From: Noviherbaspirillum sp. Root189
GTDB taxonomy: Bacteria; Pseudomonadota; Gammaproteobacteria; Burkholderiales; Burkholderiaceae_D
DNA length: 64,000 nucleotides
Reading direction: 5' to 3'
NCBI RefSeq assembly: GCF_001428545.1
Contig: NZ_LMHZ01000012.1
Span: 62,546 to 126,545, forward strand
In this document: piece by piece, positions 56,609 to 64,000 of the stretch
How positions within the stretch are numbered: the stretch's first letter is position 1
Layout: every line of letters starts with the position of its first letter
Made by a program: the position numbers and the translations under genes
Notes under the pieces: generated by a model
What the model saw: the letters and a program-made list of their open reading frames with translations, nothing else
The model's database searches: none
What the model was told of the DNA's origin: nothing

Positions 56609-58261
56609 TCAACGTGCCCGCAGCGCCGTCAACACCTGCCCCTTCAAGGTTTTGATCAACGCGGTCTCGTCGGGCGGCACTCCTTCCGGCGCGGCCTGTG
56701 TACGGTCTGCATAAAAGAAGCCCAGCGGCTTATTCTGGACCACCATTGGCAGGACGATGAAGCTGCGTGCGTCAGGCAGGAGCGATCGGTGCCACCCGGG
56801 TAACAAAGCACGAATCTTTGGCACGCTGGCATCCGCAATCATCAGGTCCGCATCGTTCTCCATCGCCAGATGGAATAGGTCATGCGACGCGGCGGCGGGG
56901 AATACAAATCCAGCCTGCCTTTGTGCGAAGTCGTCGCCCATCGAAATACGCGCGCGAAATTGCTGTGTCTGGCCATCCTTGAGGCAAATGGTGGCAAAAC
57001 TGAAACCCATGCTGCCGTACAGCGTTTCCAGCACAAGAAGCAGCAAATCATTCACCTTGCAACGTCCGGACGCCATCATGTGCGTCACGTCCTGTACACC
57101 GGCAAGCAACAGGTCGCGCGCATTCATCGGCTTCCCGCTGGCATGGCGGTCACTCACGAACACCGCCTGATCGTCAGCAATCAGATCCAGCAGCAGTTCG
57201 CTCGGCAGGCCGGTATCTGCCGATGTGTCGGCGTCGACATTGGCATGGTTGCTGTTGCGGTCAGCTCCCGAAGCGGACTCAGTGACAGAATCCGGATGAT
57301 CGTCCACATGCATGACCAGTTCCGCATTGCTGGCAAGGACCCGGGTTTCTTCGGCTACGCTGGCAAATAGCTGGCTCAGCTTGGCCTGATCGAGATTGAG
57401 TGCGTGCCCAAACCGGGTCAGCACCGCCTTGCCCGCCGCATCCTGTCCCGGATCATTCATGTCAGGGATAAGACGCGCCGCCGCGGAGCTGAACGCTGAA
57501 ACTTGCTGCAGCCATTCCTGCCTTCCCTTGGCTGGCTTCAGTACGCCTGCGGGCGGCGAAGACAGGGCGAGGACGATCGTCTCGGGGATATTCCACTCGC
57601 GTAGCACAGCTTCACCCAGCAAGTCGAAACTGCAGCCCAGGACTTGCATCGACGCCTGGACCGGGGTGAACTTGCCGCTCTCGACCAGCCGCGCAATCTC
57701 GGTATAGAGACCATGATCGTGCGACGCAACCAGAAGCCGTCCGATATTCTTGAATAGCGCCGCGATTGCCGCTTCCTCCGCATCCTTGTACTGGCTGCGG
57801 CGCGCCATTTCACGACCGACGATGCTTGCACATAATGCATGGTTAAGTTCGGTGCGCACATTCTTGGCATGCCGCGTCGACATGCCGTCGACCAGCAGCA
57901 TTGCCAGCGCGCTGGTTTTCACGACATCGAAACCAAGCAGGAAGATTGCCTTCGATACCGTGGTGACCGGCGTGCCGGAAGCGGTGCGATAGGACACCGT
58001 ATTGGCGATGCGTAGAATCTTTTGCGTCAGTGCGACGTCGGACAGGATGAAATGCGCCAGCGCCCTGACCGCTTCATCGTCTGACGATGCCATTTGCACA
58101 ACCCGCGAGACCGAACTGCCCAGCGCGGGCAAGTCCGCTTCGGCACTGATCTTTTGCAGCAGGCGGTCGCGCGCGCGGACGGCGGAATCATCATCATTGA
58201 CACTGGCTGCCGATACAGGTGCAGCCACAGTTCCGCTTGGTGCCGTATTGTCGAAAACCAC
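56609..58261 (-). CDS. HDOD-domain signalling protein with GAF-like C-terminal domain
   Basis: The 550-residue protein starts at GTG (58261), set by AGGAG seven bases upstream. The HDOD domain (about 38-240) is marked by DLPALGSSVSRVVQMASSDD, LSDVALTQKILRIANTVSYRT and ALFKNIGRLLVASHD, in which the HD-type metal residues are changed, as in HDOD proteins without phosphodiesterase activity. The C-terminal part (about 385-545) looks like a GAF sensor (LYGSMGFSFATICL, FIVLPMVVQNKPLGFFYADR). Such proteins organise signalling, motility or surface-attachment responses. It is convergent with the Ser/Thr kinase gene; a functional link is possible. Confidence 0.9.
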   Translation of the reverse strand: MVFDNTAPSGTVAAPVSAASVNDDDSAVRARDRLLQKISAEADLPALGSSVSRVVQMASSDDEAVRALAHFILSDVALTQKILRIANTVSYRTASGTPVTTVSKAIFLLGFDVVKTSALAMLLVDGMSTRHAKNVRTELNHALCASIVGREMARRSQYKDAEEAAIAALFKNIGRLLVASHDHGLYTEIARLVESGKFTPVQASMQVLGCSFDLLGEAVLREWNIPETIVLALSSPPAGVLKPAKGRQEWLQQVSAFSSAAARLIPDMNDPGQDAAGKAVLTRFGHALNLDQAKLSQLFASVAEETRVLASNAELVMHVDDHPDSVTESASGADRNSNHANVDADTSADTGLPSELLLDLIADDQAVFVSDRHASGKPMNARDLLLAGVQDVTHMMASGRCKVNDLLLLVLETLYGSMGFSFATICLKDGQTQQFRARISMGDDFAQRQAGFVFPAAASHDLFHLAMENDADLMIADASVPKIRALLPGWHRSLLPDARSFIVLPMVVQNKPLGFFYADRTQAAPEGVPPDETALIKTLKGQVLTALRAR

Positions 58262-58444
58262 TTATAGGCTCCTGAGTATGCGTATGCTGATAGGGCCTAT
58301 GATGAGCCATAGCCTGCACCTTGTCGATGCGCCGCGCCGTTCAGGCATGCGGCTCCCTTCTCCTCTATCGGCAAGAATGCAACAATATTGAGGCTGGCGC
58401 CCAGGTTTTTATAGCTGGACATGAACCGTAGGCAATGACCCGCA

Positions 58445-59341
58445 TTAGTCCTTCCGCAACCCGTTTTCCACGGCATCAAGGAATAACCTTACCTTGGACG
58501 ACAGATAGCGGTTCGGCAGATAAATTCCGTACAGCCACTTCTGCGGCTGCGCTTCAAATCCGGGAAGGAGGCGCACCAGCCGTTTTTGGGCGAGATCATC
58601 CTCGATCATGAAATCGGGCAGCAAGGCGAGACCCATGTCGCGTAGCGCGCATTGCCTGAGCCACTCGCTGTTACCGCAGCGGACACGAGGCGTCACCTGC
58701 ACTTCGATGCTTCGACCTCCGGAAGTAAACTGCCATACATCCCTCGGCGAATTCGTGGTATCCGACAGGCAGTCGAGGGTGGCAAGGTCGGCCAAGTCGG
58801 CGAGGTCACGGACTTTTCGCCGTTTGAGATAGGCCGGACTGGCGACCAGATTCCAGCCTATCTTGCGCAGCCTGCGCGCGTAGACGTTCATGGGGATGTC
58901 ATCGACAATGCGCAGCGCAATATCAATCGATTCCTCGGCCAGATCGAACAACTGGTTTGAAAGCGTCAAATCAAGCTGAATCTGCGGATAGGCGGCCATG
59001 AAATCATGAACGATATCGCCAAGGCTGGCATTGGCGAGGTTGGGTGGCGCGGTCACACGCAGTACACCTTGTGGCGTATCGAGGCGTCGCAAGACCTCTT
59101 GTTCGGCGGCGGCCACATCCGACAGAATCGCCTTGCAACGATGATGAAAAATTTCGCCTGCCTCGGTCAGGTTAATGCTTCGCGTCGTGCGATGCAAAAG
59201 GCGCGTATGCAATTCCTTTTCAAGGGCGGAGATTTGTTTGCTGACATGCGAGTTCGAGACTTCCAATCGCGCGGCGGCCAGTGAAAAGCTGCGCGTATCC
59301 GCGACGGCGGCAAAGACAACGATGCGCTGAAGATCTAGCAT
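58445..59341 (-). CDS. LysR-family transcriptional regulator
   Basis: The 298-residue protein has the N-terminal winged helix (LQRIVVFAAVADTRSFSLAAARLEVSNSHVSKQISALEKELHTRLLHRTTRSINLTEAG) and a C-terminal effector-binding domain with two Rossmann-like lobes. It is divergent from the EamA-like exporter at 59454, with 112 bp between start codons, the usual arrangement for a LysR regulator and its target. The ligand is unknown; regulation of the exporter is inferred from position. Confidence 0.94.
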   Translation of the reverse strand: MLDLQRIVVFAAVADTRSFSLAAARLEVSNSHVSKQISALEKELHTRLLHRTTRSINLTEAGEIFHHRCKAILSDVAAAEQEVLRRLDTPQGVLRVTAPPNLANASLGDIVHDFMAAYPQIQLDLTLSNQLFDLAEESIDIALRIVDDIPMNVYARRLRKIGWNLVASPAYLKRRKVRDLADLADLATLDCLSDTTNSPRDVWQFTSGGRSIEVQVTPRVRCGNSEWLRQCALRDMGLALLPDFMIEDDLAQKRLVRLLPGFEAQPQKWLYGIYLPNRYLSSKVRLFLDAVENGLRKD

Positions 59342-59453
59342 ATTTTCCGTATAAAAATAATCCTTTTCCAGGAACCACTTTAATCATCACACGGAAATAA
59401 TACAATCTTCACATCGTCACCTGCCAAGTGCCAAGCGCCACCGGCTCACTGTC

Positions 59454-60329
59454 ATGAAACCTGCGGATATCCTCCTCGCCCTGCTTGTCGTCGTTATCTG
59501 GGGATTTAATTTCGTCGTCATCAAGGTCGGTCTGCAAGGTTTGCCACCGATACTATTCAGCGCCTTGCGTTTCGCTTGCGCCGCACTGCCGATGGTTTTC
59601 TTCGTTCGCAGGCCTGCCATACCGTGGCGCCTTCTGGCGGGGTATGCGACTTTCCAGTTCGCGTTGCAGTTCACCTTGCTTTTTTCAGGAATGAAGCTCG
59701 GTTTTCCGCCCGGTCTGGCTTCGCTTGTGGTTCAGTTGCAGGCCTTCTTCAGCATTGGTCTTGCGGTCATGCTATTGGGCGAGCGACCGATGAAAGCACA
59801 ACTGTTTGGCGCACTCGTTGCCTTCAGCGGCATGGTCCTCGTCGCCATCCATCTACAGGCCACCGCCACAATCATTGGTTTTCTTCTTGTAATGGTCGCG
59901 GCGTTTTGCTGGGGAGTGGGCAATATTTTTACCAAGCGCATGGGAAAGGCAGATGCGTTGACCTTGGTAGTGTGGGGATCGCTTCTCGCGGCACCGCCCC
60001 TGTTCGTCGCATCCCTGCTGATTGAAGGACCGTATGCCATTGCAACGGCGTTTTCCCGATTGAACTGGCTGTCCGTCGGCGCGGTGTTGTTCCAGTCTTA
60101 TCCAACCACCATTCTCGGCTTTGGCATCTGGTCAGTCTTGATGCGCCGGTATCCCACCGCGACCATTGCCCCGTTCAGCCTGCTGGTCCCCGTTGCCGGC
60201 ATGATCAGTGCGTCGCTTGTGCTGGGCGAACCCTTGCAGTGGTGGAAAATTGCAGCCGGCGTACTGGTCTTGTGCGGACTGGCGCTTAACCAGTTCGGCG
60301 GAATGCTCGTAACGCGATTCGCCAAATAA
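59454..60329 (+). CDS. eamA: EamA-type drug/metabolite transporter
   Basis: The 291-residue protein has ten membrane helices in two EamA repeats. It closely follows the E. coli O-acetylserine/cysteine exporter EamA in segments LALLVVVIWGFNFVVIKVGL, AGLRF-like ALRFACAALP, GLASLVVQLQAFF and CWGVGNIFTKRMG. It probably exports an amino acid or related metabolite. Regulation by the divergent LysR gene is likely. A perfect bidirectional hairpin terminator begins at its stop codon. The symbol reflects similarity; the substrate is not proven. Confidence 0.88.
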   Translation: MKPADILLALLVVVIWGFNFVVIKVGLQGLPPILFSALRFACAALPMVFFVRRPAIPWRLLAGYATFQFALQFTLLFSGMKLGFPPGLASLVVQLQAFFSIGLAVMLLGERPMKAQLFGALVAFSGMVLVAIHLQATATIIGFLLVMVAAFCWGVGNIFTKRMGKADALTLVVWGSLLAAPPLFVASLLIEGPYAIATAFSRLNWLSVGAVLFQSYPTTILGFGIWSVLMRRYPTATIAPFSLLVPVAGMISASLVLGEPLQWWKIAAGVLVLCGLALNQFGGMLVTRFAK

Positions 60330-60355
60330 AAAGCGCACTGCAAAGTGCGCTTTTT
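60328..60355. terminator. Bidirectional terminator between eamA and ppa
   Basis: AAAAAGCGCACT (60328-60339), loop GCAA, AGTGCGCTTTTT (60344-60355): a perfect 12-bp stem with A- and T-runs, functional on both strands. It overlaps the eamA stop codon. Confidence 0.93.
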
Positions 60356-60411
60356 AAAACATCAGCATGTTTACCATTGCCTCAGCGAAGAGGCATCATG
60401 GTGCGCACCGC

Positions 60412-60951
60412 TTACTGGTCTTGTGACTTGCGGTAGGCTTCTGCGCTGGCGAGAATTTCTTTCTTCGCTTCTTCCGGGCCATACCAGCCGTCAATCTTTA
60501 CCCACTTGCCTTTTTCCAGATCCTTGTAGTGCTCGAAGAAATGCTGGATCTGCTGCAGGCGCAGGTCATTGATGTCTTCCGGCTTCTGCCAGTGGGTGTA
60601 GATCGGGAGAACCTTGTCCACTGGCACGGCGAGCAGCTTCGCATCACCACCGGCTTCGTCCGTCATCTTCAATACGCCGATCGGGCGGCAGCGCACCACC
60701 ACACCGGGGATCAGCGGAAACGGTGTAACCACGAGCACGTCGACGGGATCGCCATCATCGGAAATGGTTTGCGGAATGTAGCCGTAATTGCAAGGATAGT
60801 GCATGGCCGTGCCCATGAAACGGTCGACGAAAATGGCGCCGGTTTCCTTGTCTACTTCATATTTGATTGGGTCGGCATTCATCGGAATCTCGATGATTAC
60901 GTTGAAATCGTCAGGAAGATTGCGTCCGGCCGGGACTTTATTCAGGCTCAT
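60412..60951 (-). CDS. ppa: Inorganic pyrophosphatase
   Basis: The 179-residue cytosolic enzyme hydrolyses pyrophosphate released in biosynthesis. Signatures: [34 protein letters not shown], and the metal-binding DGDPVDVLV with its three Asp residues. Length and class match family I PPase. A TATAAT-type -10 on the minus strand lies at 60997-60992. The start codon has a GAGAG-type Shine-Dalgarno. It is convergent with eamA. Confidence 0.97.
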   Translation of the reverse strand: MSLNKVPAGRNLPDDFNVIIEIPMNADPIKYEVDKETGAIFVDRFMGTAMHYPCNYGYIPQTISDDGDPVDVLVVTPFPLIPGVVVRCRPIGVLKMTDEAGGDAKLLAVPVDKVLPIYTHWQKPEDINDLRLQQIQHFFEHYKDLEKGKWVKIDGWYGPEEAKKEILASAEAYRKSQDQ

Positions 60952-61133
60952 GTTGCTCTCTCAAAAAGTAAGGAAAATTTCATAATGCGCGATTATAACG
61001 GCTTCGCCAGGAGCTTGTGCGGCGCAACAGATCGGGCCCTGCGCGCAATCAATCATCAATTGCCACAGCCTAGCAAGCGGGGCTTACACGAGGCTGAACT
61101 CGGGAAGCTAGACTTTTGGGCGGTTAAACCGGC

Positions 61134-61159
61134 ACCTTGTGCAACGCGTTGCACAAGGT
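61134..61159. repeat. Perfect 26-bp palindrome after hemY
   Basis: The half-site ACCTTGTGCAACG (61134-61146) is followed without spacer by its exact complement in reverse. It lies 5 bp beyond the hemY stop codon. No T-run follows on the minus strand. It may be a terminator stem or a protein-binding site. Confidence 0.75.
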
Positions 61160-61164
61160 ATAAA

Positions 61165-62358
61165 TCACAGCATTGTCGCCAGTGCGCACTGCCGGTAATG
61201 TGATGCCGCCTCCTCGGGCTGGTTCAATGCCTCGTGCAACTGCGCAAGCTTAAGATGTGCTTGACGCACAATTTCCGAATCTGCAGCTTCATAAAGCGCT
61301 TGTTCGAGGTGGCGTTGTGCCTTGCCCCACAGTTTCTGGCGCAGGCAAAGCGTGCCGAGTGTGAGTGCAAGCTCGGGGTCCGTCGGGTGTTTCTGGGCCC
61401 ACTCCTCGCAACGCTCGATTTGCGACAGCAATGCCGGCGAACCTTCGGCTGCCGCAGATTCCCCGTAGGCTCGTACAAGCCGGTCGTCCCACTCCACGCT
61501 CAAGGCTTTTTCGACGACCATCCTGGCATCATCATGCAGTCCTCTGGCATTAAATGCCATGGCGGCGCGTACCGCGACATAAGGTTGAACCCGGTCTTCC
61601 GTGGGAATGGTCGCCCAAACGCGACGAATCGATTCGGCGTCATGCGCCTGCGTCGTCAACAAATCTTCATAGGCAAGTTCGCGCAAGCGTTGGGACAAGG
61701 CAGGATGCAAGGCATTGCGTTTGTCCAGCAGACGCACCAGGCGAAGCACTTCCGGCCAGTTCTTGCCGCGCTGGTTCGCCTTCAGCGCGAGTCGCAGCGC
61801 ATGGATATGCCGGGTGCCGCTGGAGTTGAGCTCTCTCACCGCTTCAAGCGCGCTCTCAGGTTCATGCCCATCGGTCGACAGCTCAATGGCGGTCATCAGG
61901 CGTGCTGTCTTGAGGCTGGGCTCCTGCACCTTTGAAAGCCAGAGGTCGCGGCGGGCGGACTGGCTCATCCGGTGCGCAGCTCTTGCCCCGATCAGGGCGG
62001 ACAGGCCGGCGTTCTCCGGAGATTCGCCGGCACGGGTCGCCGCCTTTTCCGCATGGCCGAAACGACCTTCGAACAGCGCTTTGAGCGCATCGCGCAACGC
62101 GCGGTTACCTTCGCGCTCACGCTTTTCGCGGCGATATGCCGCGACCCGTTGCGGCATCTGCTGCGTGCTGCGGATGGCGTTCATGATGGCGTAGACCAGC
62201 ACAAACAGCAGCACGACCAGGACGATGAACAGGTTCAGCGACAGGTCAATACGATACGGCGGATAAAAGAACACCACATTGCCAGGGTTGAACCGGGCGC
62301 CGACGGCGAGGCCAATCGCCGTGGCCAGCAGGATGACGAGCGTAATGAGGAAGCGCAT
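61165..62358 (-). CDS. hemY: HemY-like heme-biosynthesis-associated TPR membrane protein
   Basis: The 397-residue protein has two N-terminal membrane helices (about 1-20 and 38-62), the HemY_N domain (RFNPGNVVFFYPPYRIDLSLN), and a row of TPR-like helices up to the C-terminus. HemY of this type is encoded at the end of the hemDXY/hemCDXY group and is membrane-bound; its exact role in heme synthesis or membrane stress is unsettled. It is not the protoporphyrinogen oxidase of Bacillus with the same name. It starts two bases after hemX stops. Confidence 0.92.
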   Translation of the reverse strand: MRFLITLVILLATAIGLAVGARFNPGNVVFFYPPYRIDLSLNLFIVLVVLLFVLVYAIMNAIRSTQQMPQRVAAYRREKREREGNRALRDALKALFEGRFGHAEKAATRAGESPENAGLSALIGARAAHRMSQSARRDLWLSKVQEPSLKTARLMTAIELSTDGHEPESALEAVRELNSSGTRHIHALRLALKANQRGKNWPEVLRLVRLLDKRNALHPALSQRLRELAYEDLLTTQAHDAESIRRVWATIPTEDRVQPYVAVRAAMAFNARGLHDDARMVVEKALSVEWDDRLVRAYGESAAAEGSPALLSQIERCEEWAQKHPTDPELALTLGTLCLRQKLWGKAQRHLEQALYEAADSEIVRQAHLKLAQLHEALNQPEEAASHYRQCALATML

Positions 62359-62360
62359 CG

Positions 62361-63527
62361 TTATGGCTTCGCCTTGTAATTGCGCACGGCGCTCAGGCTT
62401 TCGTTGAGCGTGGGCATTTCGATGGAAAGATTACTTGCCTGCACCTGCCGCAACAGCGCCTGCGTGGTCTGCGTCTGCCGCGCCCGCGTATCGAAATACC
62501 GTGCGATAGCATCCTGTGCAGCGATCAGATCACTGCGAAATGCCGATTCATTGCGCGTCAAAAGCGCAAGACGTGCATTGAGCAGTCGCAGCTTCAGGTT
62601 TTCACGCGCATAGTAGGCCTGCGTCGGCGACAGCAACAGAACGTCAGGTGATTCGACTTCGCGCACCCGGATCAACTGCCGGATTTCCGTCCACATTTCG
62701 TTGGTCCAGCTATACCATTTGTTTTCAAGATCAGCGATCCAGTCGGAATTGCCACTTCCCTTGCCGGTCGGCGCCTGGGCCGCCGCAGCCTTCTCCGCGC
62801 GCCGTGAGGTCTTTGGCTGGCTCGCCGGCAGCACAGGCTTTTCATCCGACAGCAAAGGCATGTTGTCAATCTGGCCAATGACGCTGTCAAGGCGCAGCGC
62901 AATGCCGGTCAGATCGACTGCGGGAACGGCTTTCAGGCGTTCAAGATCTTTGGCGATGGCACGGCGGATGATGATGAATTGCGGCTTGTCCGAACGGGAC
63001 AGGCGGTTATCGGCATTTTGCAGAGCGATGATGGCACCCTGGAGATTACCGGCGAGCTGCAACTGCTGGCTGGCGGTCGACAGGACCTGTTCGATCTCCG
63101 CGAGCGCCCAGTCGTCGCGATTACGATTGAGCTCCTGGTACAGTTGTTCAAGCGCCAGTTGCTGGCTTTGCGCTTCGGTTTGCTTGCTTTCAAGGACATT
63201 CACCTTGGCCTGCAACTCCTTGGTGGCATCCTGCAAGGACTTGGCGACGACCCGCGTCTCCGCGCTGACGGATTCGCCGGTCTTCAGTCGTTGCGCAATG
63301 TCTTCCCGCAGGTTGCCCAGTTCTTTCTGCGTGGCCCACCACTGCGCCAGTAGCAGCACAGCCAGGGCTCCCAGCCCCCCGTAAATCAGTTTGCGCTGGT
63401 TCATGGCGGCGGCATGATCATTTTGCAAAGGCGTGCGCGGCAAGACAACGTCCGGTCCAGGCGACGCTGCATGGGAGGTGGCGGTTGCGGGCTGGCCGCC
63501 ATCGGAAGAGGAAGGTAATTCATTCAT
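62361..63527 (-). CDS. hemX: HemX-like membrane protein (putative uroporphyrinogen-III C-methyltransferase)
   Basis: The 388-residue protein has a Pro/Ala/Ser-rich cytosolic start, one membrane helix (about 47-66, IYGGLGALAVLLLAQWW) and a long coiled coil (about 70-140). The HemX domain follows with WALAEIEQVLSTASQQLQLAG and YYARENLKLRLLNARLALLTRNE. It lacks the SAM-binding site of real uroporphyrinogen methyltransferases, so the commonly used enzyme name is doubtful; it may scaffold heme enzymes. Its ATG overlaps the hemD stop by 4 bases. Confidence 0.92.
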   Translation of the reverse strand: MNELPSSSDGGQPATATSHAASPGPDVVLPRTPLQNDHAAAMNQRKLIYGGLGALAVLLLAQWWATQKELGNLREDIAQRLKTGESVSAETRVVAKSLQDATKELQAKVNVLESKQTEAQSQQLALEQLYQELNRNRDDWALAEIEQVLSTASQQLQLAGNLQGAIIALQNADNRLSRSDKPQFIIIRRAIAKDLERLKAVPAVDLTGIALRLDSVIGQIDNMPLLSDEKPVLPASQPKTSRRAEKAAAAQAPTGKGSGNSDWIADLENKWYSWTNEMWTEIRQLIRVREVESPDVLLLSPTQAYYARENLKLRLLNARLALLTRNESAFRSDLIAAQDAIARYFDTRARQTQTTQALLRQVQASNLSIEMPTLNESLSAVRNYKAKP

Positions 63528-64000
63528 GCTCGAAATTGTAACGCGGCAATGAGTTGATCGTCGCCGGAACCGGTTTCGGCGATGCGATGAAATCCCAGCG
63601 AACGCGCGGTTTCCGCGATGCGGACATGCGGCACAACGAGTCGATGCTGTTGCATTTTGACTACGCCACTCGCGCCTTCAAGGTCTCTGACCAGGTCCAG
63701 CAGGATACGCAGCGCTTCTGAACTGGTAATGATCCATTCGGCATCCCCATGAACCAGCTCCGACAATTGCCGGCGGCGGGTATGGTCCAGTCCTGGGGCA
63801 ACCCGGCGATAGGCTGCGAGCTGTTCAACCTGCACGCCTTTGGCGCGCAAGGCATCGGCTAGCAGCTCGCGGCCGGTTTCGCCACGAATGATCAGCACGC
63901 GCTTTCCACGTAAGGCATCGATATCCAGCGTTTCCAGCAGTGTCTGGGAGTCGGTACGAAGCCGATTGGCCGGGCTGATGATCCGGGTGGTTGCCGGTGT
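63524..64000 (-). CDS. hemD: Uroporphyrinogen-III synthase, C-terminal part (cut by window end)
   Basis: The reading frame is open to the last base of the window and codes for the last 158 residues. It covers the second lobe of HemD, with GKRVLIIRGETGRELLADALRAKG, the Tyr region VEQLAAYRRV, and WIITSSEALRILLDLV. HemD closes hydroxymethylbilane to uroporphyrinogen III. A GTG at 63898 lies inside this lobe and is not the start. It overlaps hemX by 4 bases, so hemD-hemX-hemY are one operon; hemC is expected just beyond the window. Confidence 0.94.
   Translation of the reverse strand, partial: TPATTRIISPANRLRTDSQTLLETLDIDALRGKRVLIIRGETGRELLADALRAKGVQVEQLAAYRRVAPGLDHTRRRQLSELVHGDAEWIITSSEALRILLDLVRDLEGASGVVKMQQHRLVVPHVRIAETARSLGFHRIAETGSGDDQLIAALQFRA

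Overview
The window is a 64 kb chromosomal segment of a Gram-negative betaproteobacterium, most likely Burkholderiales and probably Oxalobacteraceae (Herbaspirillum/Herminiimonas-like). Grounds: the long (324-residue) ThyA, the nadE-glnB pair with a GlnB ending [12 protein letters not shown], the hemD-hemX-hemY run, the trxB / ftsK-lolA-rarA arrangement, and an Entner-Doudoroff block controlled by an RpiR/HexR regulator. I see no rRNA, tRNA or CRISPR array. The taxon is inferred from gene content and family resemblance only.

Layout. 1-3052: end of an AttH-like lipocalin gene, an MsbA-type ABC exporter and thyA. 3191-12210: a copper-resistance island, all on the minus strand, lying between thyA and folA. 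It contains copA (P1B ATPase) and cueR, then a second operon with a His/Cys-rich secreted protein, a small secreted protein, an outer-membrane efflux lipoprotein, a multicopper oxidase, a cupredoxin, a DUF411 protein, a CusF-like protein and a free-standing DsbD N-terminal domain. Both operons start with a readable CueR box inside a 19-bp-spacer promoter. 12608-17116: folA, an Orn/Lys/Arg decarboxylase and glutaminase.

17321-23902 is a more A+T-rich, probably acquired cluster. It matches the mycobacterial polyprenyl-phosphoryl-D-arabinofuranose pathway step by step: UbiA-type phosphoribosyltransferase, divergent PAP2-type phosphatase, DprE1-like oxidase, DprE2-like reductase and GtrA-type small membrane protein. 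With it go a GT-C-like polytopic membrane protein and an acyltransferase-3. A decayed IS5-family transposase end (24026-24195) follows. Next is dcd (24255-25382), whose active-site motif is split by a 186-residue mini-intein. An FAD oxidoreductase follows, with a palindromic MITE-like element and an FNR/ANR-type promoter upstream of it.

27308-64000 is largely housekeeping and signalling: hrpA and argA (divergent, apparently near-leaderless promoters), yggX, rpiA, a response regulator / CheC / diguanylate cyclase operon, the sugar-catabolic block eda-edd // pgi-zwf-hexR-tal with two HexR-like operators, rarA-lolA-ftsK, trxB, a Smr-domain protein, a TRIC-family membrane protein, glnB-nadE, a DUF482 protein, a Ser/Thr kinase convergent with an HDOD protein, a LysR regulator divergent from an EamA-like exporter, ppa, and hemY-hemX-hemD (cut by the window end).

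The two most striking items are the intein inside dCTP deaminase and the complete mycobacteria-like D-arabinofuranose donor cluster with its unassigned glycosyltransferase and acyltransferase.
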